This document shows, piece after piece, positions 49,405 to 62,168 of a stretch of DNA of 64,000 nt. Within the stretch, counting starts at the first letter, position 1. Each line of letters starts with the position of its first letter. Location of the stretch: contig NC_133030.1 of the NCBI RefSeq assembly GCF_048771995.1, positions 41,044,001 to 41,108,000 of the forward strand, read 5' to 3'. The translations under genes were made by a program, and so were the position numbers. The notes beneath the pieces were generated by a model. It was not told the DNA's origin, ran no database searches, and was given only the letters and a program-made list of their open reading frames with translations. This stretch comes from Taeniopygia guttata (Eukaryota > Chordata > Aves > Passeriformes > Estrildidae).

Positions 49405-51699
49405 CACTAGAACCATTTTATATCATTACTGTGGAAAGCCTTCAGCCCAGAAGGCTCATTTGGAAGCTTTCTCTGATTCCAGACGCCCAGGAGCAGCAAT
49501 AATAGGTAGCGGGTATATCTCCTTTCCAACTTCTTCCTTACTGACCTGATTTCTCACAACGAACTGGGGAGGAGGATTCTATACAGGCTGGTAAGAGGCA
49601 AAAAACACCAATAAAACAAACTGACATTGGAAAAAGCTTTTTATTACTACGGGAGGAATCTCTCAGTCTTTGCAGAGGGATCAAACATTTTCTGTCCTGT
49701 CCGGCTCTTCGAGCCTGTGTCAACACCACGGACTTCTCTTAGGTTTCTCTATCCTATCCCTTGTGAGTTCGTTCTCACCTAGCTACTAGAACTTTTATCA
49801 TCTCACAGTAGAAAACAAAAACCAAAAAGTCAAAACAAACACAAAAAATCTACATCACCAACCAGCAGCTAATAACCCTGCCCCCCCAAACCCAAACAAC
49901 TTTTCCAACAGTGGGAATTTGAAGGGGAAATAAAGCTTCTTGGGATTCTGAAAAAGGCTTGCACATCATACCACACAAACTATAATACACACCTGGGTCT
50001 GAATTTCAGCTTGATGTGTTTATCATTCAGCATGGTCACAGTTGCTTCCACAGTGATTTGTTCTCGTGTGATCTGTGGAAATGTCAGCCCCAGAAACAGG
50101 ATTTCAAAGTTTCTTATAGAGACACAGGATTCAAATGGTGAGATATAGCATATCTCTGCCACGACAAATACGTTTTAACTTGTTCTCTAAATGCATTTTC
50201 TCTTACCCCTTTCTTTGTTCTTTCTCTCCTCATAAATTTTTTTTTTTAATCTGGCAACAGAATTAAGTCAAATCCTCGAAACAAACAAAACTAGAATCAT
50301 CAGAGGAGAGCAGCATATGAAAATATGTCTTGAAGGAAATAAAATATATAAAAGCAGTGGATTAGACCCCTGTTTTCTCAAGTGGTCAAGCTACACCCAT
50401 GGAAATTGGGACAAACCTTAGTAGAATACCTAAGAAATATTAAGATTGCGGTCTTCATGCAGGCACCCCCATTCTTTTCCTAATGGAAGCAGTGTATATG
50501 TCTGAAAACAGAGACCCTTCGGTGGTGGCTTGCCCATTTCAGTATTTGAGATCTGTGGAGTATGGTTCCCCCCTGGCAGCACAGCCGCCTGCGGACATGC
50601 TGGCAGGAGTGTAGCTGCCCCCGAGACCCCGCTGCCGGCACCCCCCCGCTGGGTGACCTCGGGGCGGTGCTGCCTCGCTTTCCAGAGCCCAGCCCCGCGG
50701 GAGCAACACCCGACGGGACGCCGGGCAGCCCATGCTGGGTCACCCTGTACCTGGAAAAAAGGGCAGGCACAAAGCCGGCCACGCTCATCGGATGCTGCTA
50801 CAAACCACGGAGGCGTTTCATCGGGCGGAGCAAACGTGGAGCCGGCAAAGCCGCTCTGCGGGCCGGCCGCCCCCAGGCCGCCCCGGCTGGGATGCCCGCT
50901 GCCCGGGAGGGGAGGAGAGCCGGGGGTTGTGCAAAGCCTCAGCGCCTCCTGTTGTCCGGCTGCGGGCTTAGCTCCCTCCTGAGGTTGCTCCCAGAGGTGA
51001 GAGCACAGCCAGGATCCTCTCTTAATCTGCTTAGAGCCTCTCGACTTGACGTATAATAAGCAAGCCCTAGTCAGAGCCAGCCGCTGATGGAAATTCTCTT
51101 CAGCCCGGTTGCTGTGGTGCAGCCCTGGTGGACAAAACACTCCCTTAAGTCCAGAAGAGGGTCAGGATGCCACGGCCACAGGAAAAAACGGGTACTTCGG
51201 TAGTTGCTCTTGCCCTGCGTTTGAGCCTTTATGTAGTGGAGCCCTATGTAGGATGCTCTGCGAGTCCAGCAGGATTTATCAGTACCCTTTGTAGCAGGGT
51301 CAGCACAGAAGCACTCTCCTAGGATGCGGGACACTGTGTAGTAGCCAGGAGCTCTCCAGTCGCGCCTAGATGATGTGTTTTTCAGAAGTCAGGTTAGTAG
51401 CACTGGCCCCAATTACACAGCGCCTTTCCCCAGCTCTGTTTCGAGTAGCACCAGTTTCTGTACACTTTTTGTTTGTTTGTTTCATCTTTTTTTCTTTCTT
51501 TGATTCTTAATTTTTTTTTCAGGGCGAGCTTTTAGTGCGACCTGGAGAAACTGCAGACTGAGGTGAGCTCTGCTTTACCCAGTTAGATGGGATCAGGGTC
51601 TTGGCTCCACCAGTGTGCTCTGTTTGCACCAAGGGTGCAAACATAAAACCTGACCTAAAAATTACGGAAATATGTATGTGGAGCGGGGGCAGGACTTTA

Positions 51700-53260
51700 A
51701 GGGGAGACCGTGTTACCAGCGCTGTCAGGAAAAGGTGGGCCCCGCAAAGGCCATCAGCAAATGTCTGGGTTTTGGGAATCTCGTCGCCTCCTGGCCGGGC
51801 CAAGTGGCCTCGCCCCTGGGAAGGGGCTTCCTGCAGCTGCTCGAGGACCAGAGCTGGCCCCGGCACGGCGCTGCCCACGGGGACCGGAGCTCCTTGGCGC
51901 CGGTCGCCCAGCGCCGCCCGGGAGCGCCGCCCGCAGGTTCTCTCCCACGCGTGGGCCGGGCGGCCGATGTAAGCGGCGGGAGCTTTAATTTTAACGTGCA
52001 GCGCTGTTTCAGTTCGTTCCGGTCTGTTTCCCCTGGCAGCAGCAGCATCTGCCGGCCCTTCGGTTTGACTTGCAGGGGTTTTACTCTATTTTATCCAAAA
52101 TACCATCGTCTTTTGAAAGAGATTCTCTCGGCAGTGCTTGCGCGGGCCAGACGTTTGGCTCGGGAAGGAGCTGTGAGGTTATCTCTGCATCGGTATTCAT
52201 TCCCTGCCCTATACTGTACATCCTTCTTTTCGTTTGCGCGTATCTGTCTCCTGCACAGGGTCCCTCATACCCGGCTTTCCAGACTGGCCCAAGCCTGTGC
52301 AGCGGGTCGCCGAAAACACCGTGGGACCCCGTCACCTCTCCCACCTTTTCCCCACGATGGGAACTCTTTCTTCCCCTCTGTTTCTATTTCCAGCCTGAAA
52401 CACACATTCAGGCGGGCAAACAGTAACTGTCTGGGAAGGTGCCTGTGCCCGGAGCTTTGGACGGGGAGGGATCGTGAGTGCTCAGGGAGCAGGGGTAGGT
52501 GACTGCCGGTAGCGCCTCTCCTACCGCGGGGAGCCCACAGAGAAGGCGCCGGGTCGGGGCTGTTTTCCCTCCCTCCGCCCCTCACACAGGCACAGCCGCC
52601 CCGGTTCTGTGCTCCCGTTCTCATCTAGAAGAGCCCGTGGGGGTTCCCTCAGACACGCCCGGAGGAGCCCCCGTCGGGGCGGTGGCTCCCGCGCCCCTGC
52701 CCCCGGAGCTCACGGGCGAGAAAGGCGGCTTCTCACCCTCCTCTCGCTGGGGAGCAGGGCCCAGGCAGAGAGGGCACTGCACGGGGTCATCATTTGCTTC
52801 TGAGCTTTTGCTAAGTGAGAGTATTCTTCCAGGCTTCGACTGTGACCATCAAGTGTCCTCCTTCCTGCGACCGGCCCAAGGTAGGGCACCCCCTTTTCCT
52901 ACAGCACCTCTTCCTCTCCAGGAGCCGTGGTCTGGTTCTCCCGGGGGAACTAGACGTGCCCTCTCCGCCGCACCATCCACGGCAGGGAGGGCCGGGTGTC
53001 TCACCCCTCTTGGCGGGGTGCCTGCCCGCTGCCGGGCCCTCTGCCGCGGGTTTCCAGCGCCCTCGGCCGCCGCCGCGGGGCCCAGGGGCTGCGGGACCCG
53101 GGCAGTGCCCGCGGGGGCTGCGGGACCCGGGCAGTGCCCGCGGGGGCTGCGGGAGCGCGGCCCCTCCGAGGGGGCAGCGCTCCCGGGGGCGCCGGGCCCG
53201 CGGGCTCGCACGGGACGTGCTTCTTTCATGGCCGCTCTGCCAGGCCCTGCAGACATCGTT
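51700..53260. promoter_or_regulatory. CpG island
   Basis: About 1.5 kb of GC- and CpG-rich DNA with chance open frames on both strands. The right part includes a 29-bp tandem repeat. It may be a regulatory island of the FOXA1/TTC6 locus or an alternative TTC6 promoter. Confidence 0.55.
53085..53154. repeat. 29-bp GC-rich tandem repeat, 2.4 copies
   Basis: Identical 29-bp units start at 53085 and 53114, with a partial third from 53143. Each begins GGGGCTGCGGGACCCGGGCA. Exact identity indicates recent duplication. Confidence 0.95.
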
Positions 53261-53289
53261 ACAACAGTGGTGTTCCGTTGCAGGATTAT

Positions 53290-53429
53290 TTTTATTTTAT
53301 TTTATTTTATTTTATTTTATTTTATTTTATTTTATTTTATTTTATTTTATTTTATTTTATTTTATTTTATTTTATTTTATTTTATTTTATTTTATTTTAT
53401 TTTATTTTATTTTATTTTATTTTATTTTA
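53290..53429. repeat. Pure pentanucleotide array (TTTTA)28
   Basis: One hundred and forty bases are exactly periodic TTTTA without interruption, lying 135 bp past the 29-bp GC-rich repeat. Open frames through it are artefacts. Confidence 0.98.
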
Positions 53430-56400
53430 TTTTTAATATTCAGTGCAATACGTTGCATTTCATTTTCTAGGCATTCTGCAGAACTGATATCATAAGACTT
53501 GAATGACATAACAAATAATATTCCACCATCTGAAAATACTCATGTATCTGACCAATTAAAGGAGAAAGAGGAACAAATAATGAAATGAAAAATTATGGAT
53601 GTTGATATCCGATGGTTACAGAGAATAAGGGAGCTTCTGTTTTGTGTTCTTTCGGGTTTTTTTTTCTATAGTGTAATAAAGAGTTCTTAACTAGGTAAAT
53701 CATTACCTATCATAAACAACCAGTTTATTTTTTGCTAATATGGTTAGATGTATGTATGCCATTTCCAGAACTCCAGCTGGCAGAATGCCCGCACTTCATC
53801 ATGTGATTGACCAAGTGTGTTTTACTTTAATTTTACAAGAATAAATTCAGTTGATAATTATAGTTTGATTCAAGATCAGCCATGTAGGTTTTTATTTCAC
53901 TTATAGTTTGTTTTACTTATGTTATGATATACTGAAACATAAATGTAAATGCTTCTGTTGTGTATTTCAATCAGTGTGTCTATTCTTGTTCAATTATATA
54001 TTTTTGAAAATCTTGCTTGGTTCATTTTGCTTTAAAGGGTGCTTTGTTTTGAAGCAGCCACAGTACTATGGCATGGAAGAAACATTATCAGAAGAGATGG
54101 GAATATGATTATGCACAGATAAACACAAGTACTTAGATGGCACCCACTTTGTAGAATCTCACCCCGGTTCCAAAAATGGTGTTTCAGGATATATATGGAT
54201 TTTTGCAGGAAGCAAAGAAAGCAAACTAAGGCAGTGAGTGCTGTTAAGCTAAATAAACTGGTACAAAAAACATCACTTGATAGGAGATGCACCTATGCAT
54301 GAATTCTAGAAATATTTATTTGTTAAAGTTGCCCCGTAATTTAATGAACCAAAATCTGCCTCCCTTGCCTCAACAATATCTGCTGCTGGAATCAAAGGTA
54401 TTTCCACGCTCTGATAGCCTTATTTCTCCAAAACCTGCATGAGTTATCTTTGAGAATATCTGCTTTATTGATAAAAACCAATATCTATGTATCGGACTAT
54501 AGATTCAGAGCTGATCACCTCTTTGTAATACTCATCTTCGTATACTACTCCAGTTCCTTTGCAAACTGACTTTCCTATGCAGAAAGTAGACTTGGTTTGA
54601 TACCTTTAATTTTGAGTGATGGAGAGTGAAGGAATGCTACTTTCTTTCACTGCATATCAACATATTTTCAAATTGTTTGCTACCTTCTACTTTACCTGCA
54701 AAAACGATTCATTTCACTGTCTTTGTCTCTACAGTAGTTCTGCAGAAAAACACTGGGAGATACCAGTATCCATTCTAGATGGCTTTCTTGTCTGACAGCT
54801 CTGAAGAATTAAATGTTCAAAATAAAGGCTGGCTTATTTAAACTCCTCCTCAGGGAGCAGTTCCACAGTGTTATCCAGCTTGCAGTTCCTAGAGCATAAA
54901 TTAATTCAAGCTGCATTTTCTTGAGCTCATTTTCTTGTCCTGTATTAACAAGGACAATGAGCAATTGTGGGATGTGTAGCAGCATTTTCACAGATATACA
55001 AACACTGGTCATTTACTCAATTACAGGACAATAACGAACCTATGTATAGCAAAAATGATAATTGCCCTGGAAAAGGATGACCAGAGATCCTAACACAGTT
55101 TGTAGTTTTACTCTGAAATGTGAGAATGTGAGTATCAAGTGGTAACATCCTAAAGGCATGAGATCCATAAAACAGTATAGTTAACCAGTGACTGTGGGAA
55201 AGTAGAGGAAGGTCTGGATTTAGTAAAATGTTAGGACTTCCCACGGGAAGAAGCTGTTCCGTATTTTGAAGTATTTAATCATTCCAGCAGCTGGTCTAAG
55301 CTTCTGCTGCTGCTTCAAGTATTTCAAGGGTGAATTTGAAAACTGCTGAGTAGTTTAAAGAGAGTCTACAGGTGAGACAAGGTAAGAATCAGATTTAAAT
55401 CATTCCTCCTCCATCCCTTTCTAGCCAATAAGGCAGCTGCCTAAGTGTTTCTGCCGCGCAAGTAGTTTCAGGTTTACTCCTTTTTATGTGTTAATGTGGG
55501 ATGATTGAGGGAATCTAATGCCTAAACTTTCCTTCAGTTCCTCCTAAAGAGAAAACTCCTCTCTTGCATCCAAACAATTTCATAGATCACCAGTTGGCTT
55601 TGCCATTACCCATTGAACAAACTATTTTCCCCTTTTCAGGATCTATGAATATTTGCTCCAAAATCCATCCATTCCTAGAAATCCTTTAAATCTTTTCTAG
55701 TATTATCCTTAGAGGCTGCTGGAACTTCGGCCTCTGCAGACAACTCTCCTTGCCCTTTGAGGGGCATTTCTTTTTGTTGCTGTGATGTGAAGACTTTTCA
55801 TATGATTAAATGAGACTGTTATGTCCACCAAAGCTGAGTCTTCAGCTATGTGAAACCCGAGATCTATAAATATAAACATATATAACTGCACCTGTGTATT
55901 CACTATCAAGCTGTTGTCCTAAGAGAACACAAGAGCTGGACTGGAATGGCCAATTGGAAACCTGCTATATTTACTGAAAGACAACGCAGAGTAGAGATAC
56001 GATATATCTTTGATATGATCAAATATAATCAAAGTTTAAAACTAGATCAAGCAAAGGCCCAATCCCAGAAAAGACTTTGTCAGGTTTAGCTGTAATGTCT
56101 CTGTTTATTGCTTACAGCCTTATTCAAAGCCAGGAATGTCTCTCTGACCTTGTGCCTATCATAACAGCCATGTTTGATGGACTTCCAGAAGTAACTCATG
56201 TAATTTCTTATATAATAAAATAGCATGTACTTGGAAACACTACCGTCACGTCATACTAAAAATAAATTTGTGAACCATTATCACTCAAAATGACCAAGTG
56301 ATTGTCTCATTGTATTGATCTTCTCATTATAAATGCTGTTTATAATAAAAGAGCTTCACCTGGTTTTCAACTTTTTTATTTGTATCTATTTTGAATTACA

Positions 56401-58400
56401 TTATATTATATTAGGAAATACCAATGTTCTTAAATGGGGAGAGGAGAAAATAAAAGACAAAGTCCAAAATCCTAGGAGGAAGAAAAAAATGTTAACTATT
56501 TCTGCTGGCATGGCACTGGCAAATACAGATATCTTACAATCATAATGGAGATTAGTAGAGCTGGGTGTGCATATTTGTTATGGATCAAAGATAGGATATA
56601 GTGATTAGAAGAATGACAATGCTTTCAACACTCACAAAGGGATTGAATGTGTGATTTATAATACTAATTCCACAAAACCTTTCCATGGCTGCTTACTGCA
56701 CAAGGGATTCAATATAGATTGATCACTGGAAAAAAAAAAGTATTTCCTTCAGCTCAGCTAGATGCAACTAACAAAAAGTCTTTTCAGTATTGACACTGTC
56801 TGATTTAAGAGATAACCCCTCTGCCGTTTGCTCTACTCTTCTGCTACAGATTACTGTCCCCAGAGTCTAACTGTCAGAGAACTTTTTGTGCTACATTCCC
56901 AATGCCCATAAATTACATCTCAGAATTTTAGCTTATAATTAATCCATTTACTCTGATTATTTATGGCCATTTTATATATATACCTGGCAGAAATGTTAAA
57001 GACGTTGATGTCCTGGAAAAGCAAACAGTAGCCTGTATCTAGAGTATACATACCTCTGATTTTCTATTTATTATCAGTCAGAAGCACAGATTCAGTTATG
57101 AATTTACTATTGGTTCTACTAGGGGACTTCAGACAGTCATTCAGACTCTCTTTGTTCTGGTTTCTAAAATGGAATAATGCTACTTTGACATAATGGTGAA
57201 AATGTATTTGTAGATATGCTCTTATCCTTTCTGTTATTGCATTGGGGAGTAGTTTTGAGCATGTATACTGCCATTCTGATGCAGACTAGATTGGTGCTTT
57301 GGCTGTAGCACAGCAGAAGGGAGAATGCAGCACCCTCCAGCAGGGTTGGGGAGTCTCTGGACTATGACATGTGTAGAGATTGTCACAGCCAGCTGGAAAA
57401 GGATACCAAGATGAGGCTTAGCATTTATTGTCAAATTAAATGGTGCGAGCCACAGAGTTGGTAGTTATGTGTTCCCCAACAGTTATGCTCTTTCTTTTTT
57501 CTTTTAAACAATATCTACTCATCTTTCCAAGGACTCTGTGGTATTTTCTCAAGAGCCCATAGCAGGCTGTAGGTATTTAATTAGCACCATGCTGTCCTGA
57601 TTTCTGGTTGCCTAGATGGTGGTGTCTATTGGAAGCATGATTAACTCCAGTTGCCTCCCAGTGTCTGTCTGTCTGTGGGCACTATGTGCATCTCAGTCCA
57701 TCATGGGCTTGGATCATCGAAGCGATGTGCACTGGGAGTGGGACTTCCTACATGACATGGACTCAGACAATTTCAGAGATGAGGAATTGCATTTTTAAGT
57801 TGATCCAACCAACTGAACAAGTTTTTAAAGATTGCTTTTCTTCCTAAGAATAAAAAAACCCTTCCTTATAACATTAATAGACTAATAACTTAGATAACAC
57901 AATTTATGTGACATTAGAAGGCTTAGTGATCTGGTGAGGTCTAATTATGGAAAATAATAATGTGTACCCAGGGACTGAACTTGCAGAAGGTTTTCCAAAT
58001 CTAGATCCATTTGCTAACTATAAAGATTCATCTACTGATTAAATTTTGGATTTTGCAATCTTCAGAGATAGGGCTTAACCTGTTTAACTAAATACTTAAT
58101 GTTAATAAAAACCTCCACCCTCAGGCTTCAAGCATCACTGTGATCATTAAGGGATGATAATAATAGTACCTGGGGAAAGGGGAAAATAACCTTCTCTGTT
58201 TTTCTGTGTATCAGAGATGAGAATCTGTGCAGCTGTCATCTCTGGAGTTCAAGCTAAAGGATCTAGATGATATACTGGCAACAATTTCTCCAGGAATGGC
58301 TGTTGAGCATCATGTGTGGCTTAGTAGGAGAAAAAACGTAGCATTTGGGACTTAACTTGACTTCAGATCCCCTTGGGTGTTTACTTGCTTTGCTTACAAG

Positions 58401-58526
58401 GCCTAGAGACCATTAACACAGGACATGTTTATGAACCAAGGCCTGAACCTTTCTCACAAGCTAACTGCATTCCCCAGGAACTGGCCACTGCTCTTCTGCA
58501 AGCAGAACTGACAGCCAACAGATATA
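58401..58526 (+). CDS. TTC6: Probable TTC6 internal coding exon
   Basis: A pyrimidine-rich acceptor ending ACAAG (58396-58400) is followed by 126 bases open in one frame and then the donor GTAAGA at 58527-58532. The first two bases complete a codon. The product then reads LETINTGHVYEPRPEPFSQA, followed by NCIPQELATALLQAELTANRY, and one base is left over (phase 1 at both ends). Composition is protein-like, without the low complexity of chance frames nearby. The gene name comes from position: TTC6, a tetratricopeptide-repeat protein of ill-defined function, follows FOXA1 on this strand in vertebrates. This segment would be in the part before the TPR repeats. I do not recognise a domain in it. 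Confidence 0.6.
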
Positions 58527-61500
58527 GTAAGATAACACAGCATACTCATTTGCCATTTTATCACCACTATTAACCCAAAGAGGAAATATGTGTCTAAGGT
58601 TTTTTCTTTCCTCCTAAGACTTTTTTTTTTTTTTTTTTTTTTTAAATGCAAATCCTTCTTGTCATTCAGCAGGTTCTTACTGGAACTTCCTGATGCAAAT
58701 ACCTCTTCACATGCAGGGCTTTTTCTTCCACATCCCACTGTGACTCCTGCAGAGAGGAACTGTTCTAGGTAAACGAAATCATTGAAGCTTTGCTTACTGT
58801 TTAACTAGTTTGAAATGAATCTGTTCTCTAGGCTTACATCTGCATTAAACTGCTAATAGGATTCATCTTCAATGTGGCAATCGAACACTTCATTCCTGTT
58901 CTCAGGTGCTTTAATGGCCTGGACTGCTAACAGGAATCCTTCAGCACAGAATAGCTGTTTGATATTCTGTCTACTGCTTCTCCAGCTACTTTGGGATTCT
59001 TGCTAGACAGACAGAGAAGCAAATTAGGCACCAAACAGAGAGACCTTCTTGGGCATATTGCAGGGCTTTAATCAGTTATCTTGCTATCAGAAGAGAAAAC
59101 TTGCTATTAATCGGCATGTAATGACTGGCTAATAACTTTTTCATCTTCAACAGGTTTTCAGTTCCATTATCAAGCTAAAAGTTAGCCATCTAGCATAGTA
59201 TGGTTCATTCTTTGCAAGAAGGACACTGTGTACCTCTTAAACTCCAGGAATACAATTAGGCAGGAGAAAAAAACCCACAAAAATGTAGCTGAAAGCTACA
59301 AAGTAAGGAGAAGATAATAGGAGACCTTTGTCTGTTAGACCAGTGGAGGTTTTCAATCAGTTTAATGCCATACTTGAATCCAATATCTGCAGTTAGTTGT
59401 TGCAGTTCCTTGTGATCACGTGTGTTGGAGGTTCCAAAATGGAAAAAGGAAAAAGCAAAGCTTTATTTTTACTCACCATTACATATTTAAGTGGATGACA
59501 AGCATAATTCTGTGAACTGTTACAATCCAGAGATTCATGGAAATTCCAGCACTTTGCTTTCGTGTTAAGTGCAGGAAACGACTTTTTTCCCCTTACTGCT
59601 ATAATCTGCTTTGCTTTGCATGTGTTCTAGACCATCAGCCGTCTTGGGAACCTGATTAATGTGACCTTGTAGGATTGTAGGCCATGGTTATGACCATCTT
59701 GATAGATTCAGTTTGACTTTCCATGTTTTCTTTAATTTGTAAGTTAATTTTTTTTATTTATTTCCTGAAGTTTGGTGATTTTGGGCATTTGCCATTTTCC
59801 CTGTAGTTGTTTGACACTGAAGAAACATTTTTTTTTTGTCCACTTATAGTACATAGTTAATGTGTAAAAAGAACTACTGCTAAAATTTAACTTTCACCAG
59901 GCAGCTATGAAATATGTTCGACATCTCTGTTCTCTGAAGGATTGGCTGGTAAAACTGAAAGACATGGTGTCAGGACTCCTCTCAGACAACTGGTTTCAGA
60001 CTTTTTGCTCATTTAATGCTTCAAAGCTCTTTGGGTTATGGACTCTGAGATGCAGTCTCTACTTTTGCACAACTGCTTGTACTGAAAATAAAATCCCAAT
60101 AACAGAAACTTTATTGATGATGATGAACGAACCACACACAGCTGACTGGGGCTTTCAGCTCCAAGCTGAGACTTTGACAATAACAAAAATTAGTTTTGTA
60201 AGAAAACTGTGTCTACAATTGCATCCAGGAAGCAGCTGCAATGCATGGTGCGCAAGTTACCAGAAGTGCTGTCAGTATGTTTGGTTCCCAGGGCAAAGCT
60301 GACAGAAGAGCAAGGGCTGCTATACACAGGAGAGAAATGAGGCTAAAAAGGTAAAATCCCTTGCCCATCCTGCACCTTTCCGGATCTGCAGGTAAACTGG
60401 AAGAAACATTTCTAATGACATCCCCAGATAAAGCTGATGCATTTCAGCTCACTTAGGAGAGGAAAGTCTGACCAGTGCTGGACTCACAAAATACTTCACG
60501 TCCCGGTCCCTCAGTGGCCCGTTCCTGTCGGGGCAGAGCGCTCTCTCCCCGATCTGGGCTGGCCTCAGAGGGAGCAGCGGCCGCTCCACCTTGGGACTGC
60601 GAGGCCACCAGCAAGGGACAGGCAGGACTGGATCTTGGAGGGGCCCAGTGGTCACTGGTTTTATTGTTTGTTTGTTTGTAGTGTAGGTGAAAAGCTCTTT
60701 GTGGTTCCTTCAAGAAAGTGCTTCTCATTTTCTTTTTTTTTTTTTTTTTTGTTTGAGATTTCCTTCCAACTTCCAACTTGTACTCCCAAAATTAGAAAAG
60801 ATTCAGTTGTTTCCTGATGTAAAACGTTGATAGCCATTGCTGGTGCTTCACAACTTGTTTGGAACAGTCTTGTTAACACCAATGGCACCCTTAGCAAAAT
60901 GGAGGAGCCCTTGCAAGCTGGCACCTCTGTATGTGCATAAAATATGAATCCTCATTTCTGTTTGAGCATACAGTAAGAGAAAATTGTTAGAAAACATCAG
61001 TACTCAGGACGGAATTATGTGGAGGCATTGAATATGGTTAAGGAACATAATACTATATGCAAGGAATGTCAATGGGATAGCCGGAAGATCAAACAAGCAA
61101 TAGTTACTGCTCTCAGAAACATGAGCATTTAGCCTTTATTGGAAAGTTTACTACCAGATCAATTGCCTCAGTTAAGAACATTATCCTCTCCAGAGGTCGA
61201 AGAGTCTACATGAGCCTGTCATGAATATAAATAAAAATATTCTTAATTAATTCACTGTGTGTTCTGAAGTTCACAGAAAGTAAGGGTGTCTTCTGAAGCA
61301 AGAGACATGAAAAGACAAACTCCTGACTCGGGGTGATGAGAAGAAATAAATCTATAGAAGAAGACAGTGCTGACAAAAAATCAGGGAAGTTACTCTGGAA
61401 AAGTCAACAGAAAAAAATGCAACTTTATTCATGAAATTACAGTTGTAACTCTTCCAGCATCATTTGCAGGTACCACTGGAAAAAAAATGTAACAGTCAAA

Positions 61501-61704
61501 CACCCAGCACCACCTTAGAAGTCATTACTCCAGATTTAATTTTCATGTTAATAGCTCCCTTATCTTATTAGAAAAGACAAATGTTTGGGAATAGAGTTAA
61601 GGATTGAGTGTGTATGCTACAGATGGATCTTCATAATTTAAAAAGAGATACAACTTAAGAAACAGGTACAGTCATTAAAGATAGCATTGAATTTAGCTCT
61701 ACAG
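58527..61704 (+). other. TTC6: Presumed TTC6 intron
   Basis: The exons on each side are phase 1 and splice in frame without needing another exon. The stretch holds a T23 run at 58621-58643 and a small GC-rich patch at about 60500-60660 in otherwise AT-rich DNA. The frame at 59907-60302 was considered and rejected. Confidence 0.5.
58621..58643. repeat. Poly-T run (T23)
   Basis: Twenty-three consecutive T residues, with no recognisable retroposon body on either side. Confidence 0.9.
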
Positions 61705-62168
61705 ATTCTGATACAAGTAAAAACATTTCAAGAAAAGCAAAAATAACTATGGAAAGATGTAAGAAGAGACACAGAGTGATTTCAAAAGCAAAGCAACAAG
61801 ATTTAAATGTTGAATTGAGAAGGATTCTGGCAAAAGGAAGTAAGGAGCCAAGTGTGGGGTCTGCTCAAGAAGAGTTGGAAGAGGCAAGGGATGTAACTAG
61901 ACCAGACATTTCAAAAATATACGAGAAGAACTTCCAGCAGAGCAAATCTGAAGAGTCTACTTCCACCCCAGTGCTGCCTGTGAAAGTGGTTGCAAGGTCT
62001 ATTGATGAAATAATTGCTTCCCTGCAGTCTACTTCTCCATCTCCCTCAGATGAGACGATCAAAGAACTCCTGGAGAGTGTTCTTGGCCAGAAATACAACA
62101 TAAAAATGGAACTAGATGAACCAGAACAAGAGCAATATTTTTCTCTTGGGCAAATATTACTTTTATAA
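61705..62168 (+). CDS. TTC6: Probable TTC6 coding exon (3' boundary unresolved)
   Basis: The acceptor at gctctACAG (61704) leaves two bases to complete a codon, exactly fitting the phase of the exon ending at 58526. The frame is then open for about 153 codons: SDTSKNISRKAKITMERCKK, later DLNVELRRILAKGSKEP, then VVARSIDEIIASLQST and ELLESVLGQKYNIKMELDEP. It is hydrophilic, rich in Lys, Glu and Ser, and helical in places, with no membrane segment or signal peptide. It runs to a TAA at 62166-62168. I see no convincing splice donor before that stop, so either the exon ends at a weak donor, or a short isoform ends here, or the last codons are intron. The TTC6 name is from synteny; the coding call is from the long non-repetitive frame and phase match. 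Confidence 0.62.

Larger units (their letters stand above)
49405..58400 (+). other. TTC6: Presumed TTC6 first intron(s) with CpG-rich zones
   Basis: I recognise no exon in this stretch. Two CpG-rich zones (50.55-51.0 and 51.7-53.25 kb) may be further regulatory islands of FOXA1 or TTC6. They are followed by a pentamer repeat at 53290 and by AT-rich DNA to 58.4 kb. The frame at 57616-57798 contains an acidic, protein-like tail but has no usable donor. Confidence 0.45.

Noticed and set aside
52499-53495. Plus-strand frames of 323 and 226 codons
   Set aside because: GC-rich chance frames that run into the TTTTA array; their ends (ILFYF repeats) are array translation.
57616-57798. Frame with acidic tail (HWEWDFLHDMDSDNF)
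   Set aside because: It has a possible acceptor but ends in a stop with no donor, and shows no family resemblance.
59901-60302. Possible extra TTC6 exon after an acceptor at 59900
   Set aside because: The only nearby donor (59950) gives phase 2, which does not fit the next exon, and the rest of the frame is not protein-like.
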